Assembly: GCA_902470905.1 (NCBI GenBank)
Contig: CABRIC010000014.1
Coordinates: forward strand, 1 to 35,419
Length of the DNA: 35,419 bases
Direction of reading: 5' to 3'
Source of the DNA: an uncultured Collinsella sp.
GTDB lineage: Bacteria > Actinomycetota > Coriobacteriia > Coriobacteriales > Coriobacteriaceae
Shown here: positions 21,127 through 29,845 of the stretch, piece after piece
Numbering within the stretch: the stretch's first letter is position 1
How the letters are laid out: each line of letters begins with the position of its first letter
The notes under the pieces: generated by a model
The model's input: only the letters and a program-made list of their open reading frames with translations
Told to the model about the DNA's origin: nothing
Databases searched by the model: none
Program-made: the position numbers and the translations under genes

Positions 21127-22383
21127 CTACGAGGTCGGAGCGTTCCTAAATGTATAGTTACCCGGAGAGCGCACATTGATATACGTTACGCCCTCTACCT
21201 GCGAAAGCAGCTTGGTGACTACGCGCTCCTTCTTGACGATATCGTTCGAATCACCCAGCGACACCTCAATGCCGTTATTGAGGTTTGCCGAGATGGCTTC
21301 GACCGAAGGCGTGGAAATATCCTTGACTTGTCCCAAGAACTCGCTCGAAAAACCACGCACATAATCCAAGCCAGCCTTAACGGCCTTGGAGCTCACCGCC
21401 TGGCCGGAAACCGGAGCGACATCCGCCGAGACATCAGTCAACAACACCGCGCCATAGTGCTTAGCGAGCGCCAGCGCGGCATCAATGCCGGTCAGGGTAT
21501 TTGAGCCCTGCCCCGTCGTGATGACGTTGCCCTGGTCATCCACTTCGACCGACGTCGACAGCGGGGCGATCCAGGTGTCATCATCCCCGATGGCCCAGGC
21601 AAGGTCATCGGAGCTGATATAGGCAATTGCGATGACCTTGCGCTCCATCGGCGTAATGATGAGCGTATGCGGGAACTGACGCTGGACATCCACGCCCGAC
21701 ACCCACGGGTTCTGCTTGAGGTCCTCGGTAATCTGGTCAGGATCGACGTTAAAAAGCGACGTTCCCTCGGGCAAATCGATCAGCTGGATAGCATCGTGCT
21801 TCGTCACATGCTCGCTGCCTTGAATCTGAATATCAGTGGCGGTAAACAATCCAGAGTTGATCACCACGACGGCAACGACGACGAGCACGGCCAAGACGGC
21901 CAGAACGCCGCCCACGATTTTGCCTTTGCCTGTAACGAGAGAAGCGGCGTCTGACGTTTTATTTGCCATCGCCCCAAGTGAAGACAACGGGTTGACGCCT
22001 TTTTTACCCGAAGGCTTCTTGGCGGTAGCCGGCACCGATGTCAGCGAGCGCGGTTTCGATGCGCCCAGCGTGCGACCCGGACGCGCCGCCTTAGTTCCCG
22101 TCGAGGGCTTAGGAGTTGCCATGGGACGGGCAGGTTTGGCGCCCATAACAGGCTTTGACGTCACCGAGGGACGCGAGGACTTTTTTGCGGCCGGACGATT
22201 ACCGAGCTGCGAGCCGACAACCGGACGACTGGTCTGTCGAGCATGCCCGACAGACTTAGAGTGCGCGACGGTATTGCGTTGAGGTTTGGCAGGCGCGCCG
22301 GAACGCCCTCCGGCGCGGCGGAAGGTGGGTTTCGATGCTCTAGAAGCCGAGGAATTTAACTTCCGGTCTGAGCTCGATGCCAT
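21127..22383 (-). CDS. ftsQ: Cell division protein FtsQ/DivIB
   Basis: FtsQ/DivIB is the bitopic divisome protein that joins FtsL and its partners and helps trigger septal wall synthesis. The 418-residue protein has an unusually long cytoplasmic N-terminus of about 150 residues, rich in Lys, Arg, Ser, Pro and Ala with repeated KPxRP-like segments. One membrane helix follows (about 156-175). Then come a POTRA domain (about 181-250, ATDIQIQGSEHVTKHDAI) and the FtsQ beta domain, ending at VTYINVRSPGNYTF. GGGAGGC precedes the ATG, and the start lies inside the 3' end of murB (44-base overlap). Most FtsQ proteins have a much shorter N-terminus. Confidence 0.93.
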   Translation of the reverse strand: MASSSDRKLNSSASRASKPTFRRAGGRSGAPAKPQRNTVAHSKSVGHARQTSRPVVGSQLGNRPAAKKSSRPSVTSKPVMGAKPARPMATPKPSTGTKAARPGRTLGASKPRSLTSVPATAKKPSGKKGVNPLSSLGAMANKTSDAASLVTGKGKIVGGVLAVLAVLVVVAVVVINSGLFTATDIQIQGSEHVTKHDAIQLIDLPEGTSLFNVDPDQITEDLKQNPWVSGVDVQRQFPHTLIITPMERKVIAIAYISSDDLAWAIGDDDTWIAPLSTSVEVDDQGNVITTGQGSNTLTGIDAALALAKHYGAVLLTDVSADVAPVSGQAVSSKAVKAGLDYVRGFSSEFLGQVKDISTPSVEAISANLNNGIEVSLGDSNDIVKKERVVTKLLSQVEGVTYINVRSPGNYTFRNAPTS

Positions 22384-23251
22384 ACGCCTCCCTCACCTTT
22401 CCGTGCACATGTCTGATAACCGCGGCAACGTCATCGGCCGAGGCAGTTCCGTTATTAACGATAAAATTAGCGTGAACGGGCGAAACTTCCGCGCCGCCAA
22501 TCGAAAAACCCTTTAATCCACAATCCTCGATAAGCTTGCCCACGCTCGCATCGGGCGGATTGCGAAAGACCGACCCGCAGGATGCGCGACCCATGGGCTG
22601 TGTACGCTTGCGCCTCGTAAGGTACCGCTCCATGCGCTCGCGAATGTCGGCCTTGGGCGCCGGTTTAAGCTTGAGCACGCACTCGAGGATGATCTCATTG
22701 CGGGGAAGGCTACATTCGCGGTAGCCCCAAGTGATCTCGGACCCCGCATAATGCTTGATACCGGATGCCGGGTCAAACGTTACGACATCCTCAACCAGCG
22801 AGCCAATCCACTCGGTTCGTGTGCCGGCATTCATAGATATCGCACCGCCGACCGAACCAGGGATGCCAACGGCAAACTCAAGGCCCGAGAGGCTACGCGA
22901 CAGGGCATCGTTGACCAAGCGCGCAAACATCACGCCCGCACCGACCGTCAGCGTACAACCGTCATCGGCAACAACCGTGCGCTGAAACTCACGTCCGAGC
23001 GAAATGACGGCACCGCGATAACCGCCATCGGCAACCAGCAGATTGGAGCCCTTGCCGATGATGACCCACGGCACCTGCTCGCGATCGAGCACCGCCACGG
23101 CACGGCGGAGGGCATGATAGCTATGGCACGTCACAAAGAGGTCGGCCTTGCCGCCGATACGATAGCTCGTATGACGCGCAAGGCGCTCGTCCTCGATCAC
23201 ATCCGTGTCGATCATGCCCGAGAGCGCCATGACGGCGTTAAACAGACCCAT
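22340..23251 (-). CDS. murB: UDP-N-acetylenolpyruvoylglucosamine reductase MurB
   Basis: MurB is the FAD/NADPH enzyme that reduces UDP-GlcNAc-enolpyruvate to UDP-MurNAc. The 303-residue protein has YRIGGKADLFV, GKGSNLLV, the FAD motif GIPGSVGGAISMNAG, and the C-terminal catalytic block GRASCGSVFRNPP with GKLIEDCGLKGFSIGGAEVS. The layout (no extra insertion, serine in SCGSVFRNP) fits the Gram-positive type II enzyme. The ATG at 23251 follows the murC stop by 5 bases without a clear Shine-Dalgarno, so translation is probably coupled. In-frame ATGs seven and twelve codons later are alternatives. The 3' end overlaps ftsQ by 44 bases. Confidence 0.95.
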   Translation of the reverse strand: MGLFNAVMALSGMIDTDVIEDERLARHTSYRIGGKADLFVTCHSYHALRRAVAVLDREQVPWVIIGKGSNLLVADGGYRGAVISLGREFQRTVVADDGCTLTVGAGVMFARLVNDALSRSLSGLEFAVGIPGSVGGAISMNAGTRTEWIGSLVEDVVTFDPASGIKHYAGSEITWGYRECSLPRNEIILECVLKLKPAPKADIRERMERYLTRRKRTQPMGRASCGSVFRNPPDASVGKLIEDCGLKGFSIGGAEVSPVHANFIVNNGTASADDVAAVIRHVHGKVREAYGIELRPEVKFLGF

Positions 23252-23256
23252 TAGAC

Positions 23257-24675
23257 TTAAGCGTCTTTCTTGGCAGTCAGATACTCAATGAACTCGGGAC
23301 CGACGGTCGTAACGTCACCAGCACCCATAGTGAGCAGCAGGTCGCCCTCGCCCACCATCTGCTCGAGCTCCTGATTAAGCTCAAGACGGCTGGAGCAGTA
23401 CACGACCTCCTTGCCAGGATGCTTGGCGCGCACGGTATCGGCGAGCATCTTAGAGGTGACACCCGGAATGGGCATCTCGCCAGCCGAGAACACATCAATC
23501 AGCAGCAGTTTATCGGCATTGGCAAATGCATCGGCAAAGTCGTCGCACAGGGCCTGCAGGCGCGAATAGCGGTGCGGCTGGAACACGACGTCGACATGCT
23601 TGTAGCCCAGCGACGAAGCGGCAGCAAGCGTCGCCTTGATCTCGGTGGGGTGATGGCCGTAATCATCGACCACGGTGATGCCATCGATATCGCCCACGTG
23701 GGTAAAGCGACGGCGGACGCCCTCAAAGCTCGAGAGCGCCTTGGCGGCGGAGTCGATGTCAAGGCCCAGGACATGGGCGACGGTGAGCACCGCCGTGGCG
23801 TTGAGCATGTTGTGGCGACCGGGATTGCTCTTGATCTCCACAGCATGCTCAGTGCCGTCCTCAAAGCGAACGATAAAGTCACTCTGGATGCCCTTGACAT
23901 CCGGGTGCATGCAGACGATGTCGTTGCTCTCGGCAAAGCCGTAGGAAAGCACGTGACGGCCCGTCGACTTGGCGAGCTCGACCAGATGCGGGTCCTCACC
24001 GCAGACGATGACGGTGCCGTCCTCGCCCACCAGGCTCATGAATTTGGCGAAAGTTGCCTCGATCTCCTCGATACCCGAGTAGTGATCGAGGTGGTCGGCC
24101 TCGACGTTGGTCACAATGACCACGTTGGGGTTCAGGAACAGGAAGGAGCTGTCGGACTCGTCGGCCTCGGCGACAAAGTAGTCGCCCGAGCCGTTCTTGC
24201 CGTTCGTGTCATAGCCCTCGACAATGCCGCCGATCAAGAAGCTCGGATCCAGGCCCATGCGGTCGAGCATGGTGGCGCACATCGAAGACGTGGTGGTCTT
24301 GCCATGCGTGCCGGCAACAGCGACGGTGGTGTAGCCGTGGCCCAAAGCAGAGAGCATCTTGGCACGGGGCCACACGGGAATACCAAGCTCGCGAGCGCGC
24401 ACGAGTTCGGGGTTGGACTCCGGAATAGCGGTAGAGACAACAACCACGTCGGGCTTGACCTCGTCGATCGTGGCGGCCTCATGGCCCACATGCACCTTCA
24501 CACCAGCGCGGGTAAGCTGGCGGATATAACGTGACGTCTTAAGGTCGGAGCCGGTAACGGCATAACCGCGCTCGTGCAGAACGAGGGCGATACCGCTCAT
24601 GCCGGCGCCGCCGATACCGATAAAGTGGGCGCTCTTAAACTCGGGCGCGGAGGTTGCAGTCTGGGAATCAGCCAT
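23257..24675 (-). CDS. murC: UDP-N-acetylmuramate--L-alanine ligase MurC
   Basis: MurC adds the first amino acid, L-alanine, to UDP-MurNAc with ATP. The 472-residue protein has the N-terminal nucleotide-binding HFIGIGGAGMSGIALV, the P-loop VAGTHGKTTTSSM, a middle-domain GDYFVAEADESD, HLDHY, NATAVLTVA, and the C-terminal VDDYGHHPTEIKATL with FQPHRYSR. The start is ATG 24675, with AAGGAG 11 bases upstream; an in-frame GTG at 24702 would lie upstream of that site. Length is normal. It follows murG after 97 bases, the loosest join in the mur series. Confidence 0.96.
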   Translation of the reverse strand: MADSQTATSAPEFKSAHFIGIGGAGMSGIALVLHERGYAVTGSDLKTSRYIRQLTRAGVKVHVGHEAATIDEVKPDVVVVSTAIPESNPELVRARELGIPVWPRAKMLSALGHGYTTVAVAGTHGKTTTSSMCATMLDRMGLDPSFLIGGIVEGYDTNGKNGSGDYFVAEADESDSSFLFLNPNVVIVTNVEADHLDHYSGIEEIEATFAKFMSLVGEDGTVIVCGEDPHLVELAKSTGRHVLSYGFAESNDIVCMHPDVKGIQSDFIVRFEDGTEHAVEIKSNPGRHNMLNATAVLTVAHVLGLDIDSAAKALSSFEGVRRRFTHVGDIDGITVVDDYGHHPTEIKATLAAASSLGYKHVDVVFQPHRYSRLQALCDDFADAFANADKLLLIDVFSAGEMPIPGVTSKMLADTVRAKHPGKEVVYCSSRLELNQELEQMVGEGDLLLTMGAGDVTTVGPEFIEYLTAKKDA

Positions 24676-24772
24676 GTGCTCGTGTACTCCTTGCGTAAAC
24701 ACTGCCTGTAACCCGTTAACTGTACCGCACCAACCGCATCAGCGCGAGGGCGACCGACGATATCCCGTCTAA

Positions 24773-25888
24773 CTAACGCAAACCCTCTACCGCATCCGCC
24801 AGAAGAGCGGCGGCCCTATCCTGAGCCAGACCACGCGCCGCCTGACGCATGGCGTCGCGCGCCGCCGCGTCATCGACCAGGTGCAGCAGCTCATCGGCAA
24901 AGGCAGAACCGTCGATATCGGCATCGGCGCAGAGCACGCCGGCCCCGGCGTCGACCAGATAACGGGCATTGGTGGTTTGGTGATCGGCCGTGGCGTGCGG
25001 GTACGGCACGAGCACCGAAGGCACGGCGAGTGCAGCGATCTCGGCCACGCTCGATGCGCCCGAACGCGAGAGCACCAAATCGGCAGCAGCCAGCATATCG
25101 CCCATGTTGTCGATGTAAGGCTGGACGCGGTAACGCTTCGCCTCCTCGGGCGTCAGCGCCAAAGCGCGCTCGGTCTCCTCAAAGCCGTCGGCACCCGTCG
25201 AATGCAACACATAGAGGTTCTTGCGCGAAAGCAGCTCGTTTTTGAGCGAAGCCACGCGCTCGTTGAGGTGCTGGGCGCCAAGTGAACCACCAAAGACGAG
25301 CAGCAGCGTAGCGTCCTCGGGAACGCCAAGTGCCTTGCGGCCGCGAGCGCGATCGCCCTCGATTACCGAGCGACGTACGGGGTTGCCGGTCATGAGCACG
25401 TGGCCAGGGTCACCTTCGCGCTCAAAGACCGAACGCGCTGCCGGCACCGAGATGCACACGCGGGCGGCGTGGGAGTTCATCATCTTGTTGGCCAGGCCCG
25501 GAACAGAGTTCTGCTCATGCAGCAGATACGGAACGCCCGCGCCCTTACACCACCCCAGCAGCGGAACCTCGACATAGGCACCAAAACCAATGGCGGCATC
25601 GGGCTTGCCAACCTTTGAGAAATGACTGGCGAGCGCACGTTTGGCCTTGTTGACACGCCACAGCGAGGTCAGCGCCGTCCAAGGACGGGAGCGGTCGAAG
25701 CCCGTGACCGTAATGGGCACAAAATCAAACCCAGCCTCGGGGACCAGACGACCCTCGAGCTTGCGCGACTGGCCCACGAACACAACGTGGTGACCACGGT
25801 CACGCAGCTCTTCGGCCAAGGCGAGCGCGGGGTTGATGTGTCCTGCCGTGCCGCCGGCTGCAATAGCAACGGTCATTTTATCGGTCAT
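24773..25888 (-). CDS. murG: UDP-GlcNAc transferase MurG
   Basis: MurG is the peripheral membrane glycosyltransferase that adds GlcNAc to lipid I to make lipid II. The 371-residue protein has the N-terminal G-loop IAAGGTAGHINPALALAEEL, HEQNSVPGLANK, TGNPVR, the second G-loop FGGSLGAQHLNE, and the donor-binding SRSGASSVAEIAALAVPS with PHATADHQTTNA. The ATG at 25888 has GAAGGGAC upstream and overlaps the ftsW stop by 11 bases, so the two are probably translationally coupled. A second ATG at 25877 lacks a ribosome binding site. The gene is intact. Confidence 0.96.
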   Translation of the reverse strand: MTDKMTVAIAAGGTAGHINPALALAEELRDRGHHVVFVGQSRKLEGRLVPEAGFDFVPITVTGFDRSRPWTALTSLWRVNKAKRALASHFSKVGKPDAAIGFGAYVEVPLLGWCKGAGVPYLLHEQNSVPGLANKMMNSHAARVCISVPAARSVFEREGDPGHVLMTGNPVRRSVIEGDRARGRKALGVPEDATLLLVFGGSLGAQHLNERVASLKNELLSRKNLYVLHSTGADGFEETERALALTPEEAKRYRVQPYIDNMGDMLAAADLVLSRSGASSVAEIAALAVPSVLVPYPHATADHQTTNARYLVDAGAGVLCADADIDGSAFADELLHLVDDAAARDAMRQAARGLAQDRAAALLADAVEGLR

Positions 25889-27371
25889 GGTAGTCCCTTC
25901 GTACACGCGGTCCCTGGTCGTCGGTGCGCAGACGCGCCGACGGGTCCGAGTTCAAATCGATTCGATTATATCCGCCGCCCGCGTTGCGAGGGCTGGGGCG
26001 CTGCGGACGGCCTTGCGGAGCCGTTCGCGAGCGTGGACGAGCTGCCGGCTCGGATGCAGAACCATCCAGAACGGTAAAGCCGCTACGCGAAGGTCGTTCA
26101 CCGCGCACATGGGCTACGCCGGCGGTGCTCTCGTCCATAACGGCAAAGCTCTCACGGCGACGGTCATACTCATCGCGGCGGGCGCTCTCGTACGAAACGC
26201 GCAGGATCAACCCGGCAAGCATAAGCGACACAATGATCGACGAACCGCCGTAGCTAATAAACGGCAACGGTTTGCCCGTCATGGGAAACACGTTGAGGAT
26301 GCCCAGCGCGTTAATCAAAAACTGCACCGCGAGAATGACCGCGGAGCCAGACGCCATGAGCGCGCCCCGGCGATCGGTCGCCTGCTCGGCAATGCGAAAC
26401 GCCGAGTAAATCAGCATCGCAAACACCAAGAAGAACAGCACGGTTCCGACAAAACCGACTTCCTCGCCAATGATGGCCAGGATGTAGTCGTTGTGCGCTT
26501 CGGGCAGATACGAGTACTTCATGGTTGAGTTGCCGATGCCGCGGCCGAACAGACCGCCCGAGGCAAAGGCCATGATGGCAAGCGTGGCCTGATAGCCGTC
26601 ACCATACTCGTCGGCCCAAGGGTTCAAGGCAACCTGAATACGCACCATACGGTACGGCTCTGCGACAAGCGCAATCACAATCACGAGAATGCCGAAGATT
26701 AGCACGCCGATGATAAATCTGGGGTCGAGACCCGCAAACAACGCCATGCACATGAGGGTCAACAGGATGATCAGGACAGTACCGAAATCGGGCTGGATAA
26801 AGATCAGAAAGAGCGAAATGCCCAGGTAGATGCCCATCTTGCGAAGGAATTCGTTGATGTTGCCACCGGGCGAAAAGAAGCGATCAAGCATGATGGCCGA
26901 ATACGCAATGGCAAATGGCTTTAAAAACTCGGAAGGCTGGAACTGAATGCCGGCGATGTTGAGCCAGCGCGTGGCGCCGCGGCTGCCGCTGCCCACCAAG
27001 AACACCAGAAGCAGTAGCCCTATCATGCCGATAAGGAAGATCCTGAGCACATCCTCCCCAAACCAGCTGTCCGGCAAAACGCGCACGATGGCAATCAGCG
27101 CCAGAACACCGACCACGGCAAACGCGGCCTGTCGACCCAGAAAAAACGTCGCCGAGCCATTCTCGTGCAGCGCCTCGACCGAAGACGCCGAGTACACCAT
27201 CAGCAGGCCAAAGCATACCAAGGTAAACAAGCAGGCCATGAATATCAAACGGGGGCGCATGATACGGGCGGGAACGCCGGCAATATAGCGTTCGCTAAAC
27301 GACTGCCCGCCGCGGCTGGAACGCGGTGTGGTGCGACGTGAGGAAGCACGGTCCGAGTCGGGCCTCCTCAT
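25878..27371 (-). CDS. ftsW: Septal peptidoglycan glycosyltransferase FtsW
   Basis: FtsW is the SEDS-family polymerase that links lipid II into glycan strands with FtsI at the septum. The 497-residue protein has about ten membrane segments. WLNIAGIQFQPSEFLKPFAI, IQPDFGT, the extracellular NPWADEYGDGYQ with the candidate catalytic Asp, GGLFGRGIGNS, PEAHNDYILAIIGEEVGF and LPFISYGGSSII are all hallmark blocks. A cytoplasmic tail of about 100 residues, rich in Arg, Pro, Ser and Gly, follows the last helix. ATG 27371 is used; AGGAG is 15 bases upstream. GTG at 27398, 8 bases after the murD stop with AGGGG upstream, is an equal alternative giving 506 residues. Confidence 0.95.
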   Translation of the reverse strand: MRRPDSDRASSRRTTPRSSRGGQSFSERYIAGVPARIMRPRLIFMACLFTLVCFGLLMVYSASSVEALHENGSATFFLGRQAAFAVVGVLALIAIVRVLPDSWFGEDVLRIFLIGMIGLLLLVFLVGSGSRGATRWLNIAGIQFQPSEFLKPFAIAYSAIMLDRFFSPGGNINEFLRKMGIYLGISLFLIFIQPDFGTVLIILLTLMCMALFAGLDPRFIIGVLIFGILVIVIALVAEPYRMVRIQVALNPWADEYGDGYQATLAIMAFASGGLFGRGIGNSTMKYSYLPEAHNDYILAIIGEEVGFVGTVLFFLVFAMLIYSAFRIAEQATDRRGALMASGSAVILAVQFLINALGILNVFPMTGKPLPFISYGGSSIIVSLMLAGLILRVSYESARRDEYDRRRESFAVMDESTAGVAHVRGERPSRSGFTVLDGSASEPAARPRSRTAPQGRPQRPSPRNAGGGYNRIDLNSDPSARLRTDDQGPRVRRDYHDR

Positions 27372-27406
27372 ACCTTGTCGGGGGCTCTCCTCTCTCACCG
27401 CAACCC

Positions 27407-28813
27407 CTATTCCATTTGTGATTTCGCTGTAGCGGCAAGCTGAGCCACGTAGTCCTTAAACACGCGGCCGCGCTCCTCATAGCCCGAGAACTCATCGAAC
27501 GAAGAGCAGGCAGGAGAAAGTAAGATCACGTCACCACGGCTCGAAAGCGAACGGGCAACGTCCACGGCGTCGCGCAGGTCATCCGCCTGGGCGATATCCA
27601 CATCGCCATCGACATCAGCCTCGTCCATAGCGGCGGTGAAGCGCTCGCGCGCATCGCCAAAGCAGACGACCGAGCGCACGTTGTCCATAACGACGCGCGC
27701 GAAGTCCGTGAGCGGAGTGCCCTTATCGTGGCCGCCGAGCAGCAAGATCACGTCGTCATCGGGAAATGCCGTCAGTGCCTTCTCGACCGCATCGGTGTTA
27801 GTCGCCTTGGAATCGTTGACGTAGCGCACGCCGTCAATCTCGCCACACGGCTCCACGCGGTGCTCGAGCGGCTGGAACGAGGCCAGACCGCGGCAGACAC
27901 CGTCGACATCGGCACCGACTGCCAAGGCAGCCGTGGCAGCGCACAGGGCATTGATAACATTGTGATGGCCCGAGATCTTGAGCTCGGATGTAGCGATGAG
28001 CGGGGTCTCGACACCCTTCAGACGCACGATCATCTTGCCATCGCGCACAAAGGCGGCATCCTCGCCCTCAGGCTCGTCAAAGGCAACCTTGCAGATGCGA
28101 CGACCCGGCGTGTAGATGAACTCATCGAACTCGTGAATGCCGGCGTCTTCGACGTCGACAACCGCCAGATCGTCATCGACCATATTGTCAAACAGTTTGA
28201 TCTTGGCAAGCGCATAGTTCTTATGGCTCTTATGCCAGCCCAAGTGGTCGGGAGTGATGTTGAGCAGCACCGCCACGCGGGGGTGGAGCTCGGTTGTCGT
28301 AGCAATCTGATAGCTCGAGAGCTCAGCCACAAACCACTCGTTGTGGGCTCGGCCGTCAATCTCGTTGACCGGCGGCTCGCCGATGTTGCCGACAGCAACG
28401 CTGGCCTCGCCGGCAGCCTTGAGCAGATAATCAGTCAGCGACGTGGTGGTCGTCTTGCCGTTGGTGCCCGTGATGGCAATCCAGTTATCGGGAGACAGGC
28501 GATAGGCAAACTCGGGCTCACCCATAATCTGGGCGGCATGTTCGCGCCCGGCCTTAAAGAAGCCCGAGAACTCCGAGATGCCCGGGCACGTCACGCATAC
28601 GTCATAGGCGCCCTCGACCTGTTCGGTCCCATAGACAAACGACGCACCAGCAGCCTCGAGCGCACGCGTGGCGTCATTGGGCTCAGAGGTGCCGCCGCCA
28701 TACACGGTAACGGCGCTTACGCGCTCGGGATGTGCCAGCGCCCAGCGGGCGACATCGAGACCGGATTTGCCCTGACCCAAAACGAGCAGGCTAAAGACAT
28801 CAGCAAGAGACAT
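27407..28813 (-). CDS. murD: UDP-MurNAc-L-Ala--D-glutamate ligase MurD
   Basis: MurD adds D-glutamate to UDP-MurNAc-L-alanine. The 468-residue protein has an N-terminal Rossmann-like domain with LVLGQGKSG, the P-loop AITGTNGKTTTTSL, VGNIGEPP, FVAELSSYQ, LNITPDHLGWH, GHHNVINALCA, LEHRVEPCGEIDGVRYVNDSKATNTDA and LLLGGHDKGTP. Length is in the usual range. The ATG lies 9 bases after the mraY stop with only a weak GGGATAG upstream. It is tightly packed between mraY and ftsW in the standard dcw order. Confidence 0.96.
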   Translation of the reverse strand: MSLADVFSLLVLGQGKSGLDVARWALAHPERVSAVTVYGGGTSEPNDATRALEAAGASFVYGTEQVEGAYDVCVTCPGISEFSGFFKAGREHAAQIMGEPEFAYRLSPDNWIAITGTNGKTTTTSLTDYLLKAAGEASVAVGNIGEPPVNEIDGRAHNEWFVAELSSYQIATTTELHPRVAVLLNITPDHLGWHKSHKNYALAKIKLFDNMVDDDLAVVDVEDAGIHEFDEFIYTPGRRICKVAFDEPEGEDAAFVRDGKMIVRLKGVETPLIATSELKISGHHNVINALCAATAALAVGADVDGVCRGLASFQPLEHRVEPCGEIDGVRYVNDSKATNTDAVEKALTAFPDDDVILLLGGHDKGTPLTDFARVVMDNVRSVVCFGDARERFTAAMDEADVDGDVDIAQADDLRDAVDVARSLSSRGDVILLSPACSSFDEFSGYEERGRVFKDYVAQLAATAKSQME

Positions 28814-28822
28814 GAAAGACCA

Positions 28823-29842
28823 CTATCCCAACTGGAAGAACAGAGCAAGGCCAACGGCACCAAAGGCCGCAGCGATAATCCAAAAACGGATGACGACCTT
28901 GGTCTCGGCCCAGCCCTTCTTTTCGAAATGATGATGGATGGGCGCCATAAGGAAGACGCGCTTGTGCGTAAAGTGGAAGTAGACAACCTGAATCATGACC
29001 GACAGGGTCTCAACGATAAACAGGCCACCGATGATGAGGGAGACGACCTCGGTGTTGGTCATGATGGACGTGCATGCAAACGCAGCGCCCAGGGCAAGCG
29101 AGCCGGTATCGCCCATAAAGATGCTCGCCGGATAGCAGTTGAACCACAGAAAGCCCAAGCAGGCACCGGCACACGCGGTGCAGAAGATGGACAGGTTCAC
29201 GTCTCCGTGCAAAAACGCCATCGCAGCCATGGCGAGCATGGCAATCATGGAGGTGCCGCCAGCAAGACCGTCAAGGCCATCGGTCAGGTTCACGGCATTA
29301 GAAAGACCGGCGATCATCAGCCAGCAAAAGACAATGTAGAGCCACGGGAACGAAAGGCCGCAGATGGTGGTCGAAAGAACACCGAGGTCAATCGTCAGGC
29401 CGCCGGGAAAACGAATCTCGGGGGCAACGCCGCACCAGTTAACGGCAAGTACCGTAAAGGTGACACAGATAATGGTTAGGCCGATCATCTTGGCATGGGG
29501 CGTCAGACCGAGAGAGCGCCCATGCGTAACGGAGGTCAGGTCGTCGATCAGGCCCAGCACGCCGGTCGCCAGCGTGGCAAGCAGCACGAGCACGAGCTCG
29601 GTGGTGAGCTTGCCCATCAGCAGGCAGGTCAGCGAGATCGCGACGAGGATGACAACGCCACCCATGGTGGGCGTTCCCTGCTTAACCAAATGACGCTTGG
29701 GGCCGTCGGCACGAACCTGCTGGCCGATACCCTCGACCTTGAGCAGCTTGATCCACCACGGCATGAGCAGCAGCGCAATGGCAGCGGCGATGCCAAGCCC
29801 CAAAAAAGCCTGATACGTTGGATACGAGGGATTGCCGAACAT
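28823..29842 (-). CDS. mraY: Phospho-MurNAc-pentapeptide transferase MraY
   Basis: MraY is the integral membrane enzyme that moves phospho-MurNAc-pentapeptide onto undecaprenyl phosphate, giving lipid I. The 339-residue protein has about ten membrane helices and all key loops: TPTMGGVVIL, the paired aspartates in LIDDLTSV, NAVNLTDGLDGLAGG, FMGDTGSLALG, and the His-rich APIHHHFEKKGW loop. The ATG at 29842 follows the murF stop by 3 bases; GGAAGGTG inside the murF end is its likely ribosome binding site. The gene is intact. Confidence 0.97.
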   Translation of the reverse strand: MFGNPSYPTYQAFLGLGIAAAIALLLMPWWIKLLKVEGIGQQVRADGPKRHLVKQGTPTMGGVVILVAISLTCLLMGKLTTELVLVLLATLATGVLGLIDDLTSVTHGRSLGLTPHAKMIGLTIICVTFTVLAVNWCGVAPEIRFPGGLTIDLGVLSTTICGLSFPWLYIVFCWLMIAGLSNAVNLTDGLDGLAGGTSMIAMLAMAAMAFLHGDVNLSIFCTACAGACLGFLWFNCYPASIFMGDTGSLALGAAFACTSIMTNTEVVSLIIGGLFIVETLSVMIQVVYFHFTHKRVFLMAPIHHHFEKKGWAETKVVIRFWIIAAAFGAVGLALFFQLG

Positions 29843-29845
29843 GGG

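Noticed and set aside
23419..24534. Long plus-strand open frame antisense to murC
   Set aside because: Shadow of murC with no motifs; the same applies to the plus-strand frame over murF at 30269-31474.
27728..29479. Very long open frame (583 codons) antisense to murD and mraY
   Set aside because: It runs opposite to two intact essential genes, spans their junction, has no recognisable domain and no ribosome binding site. GC-rich codon structure commonly leaves such antisense frames open.
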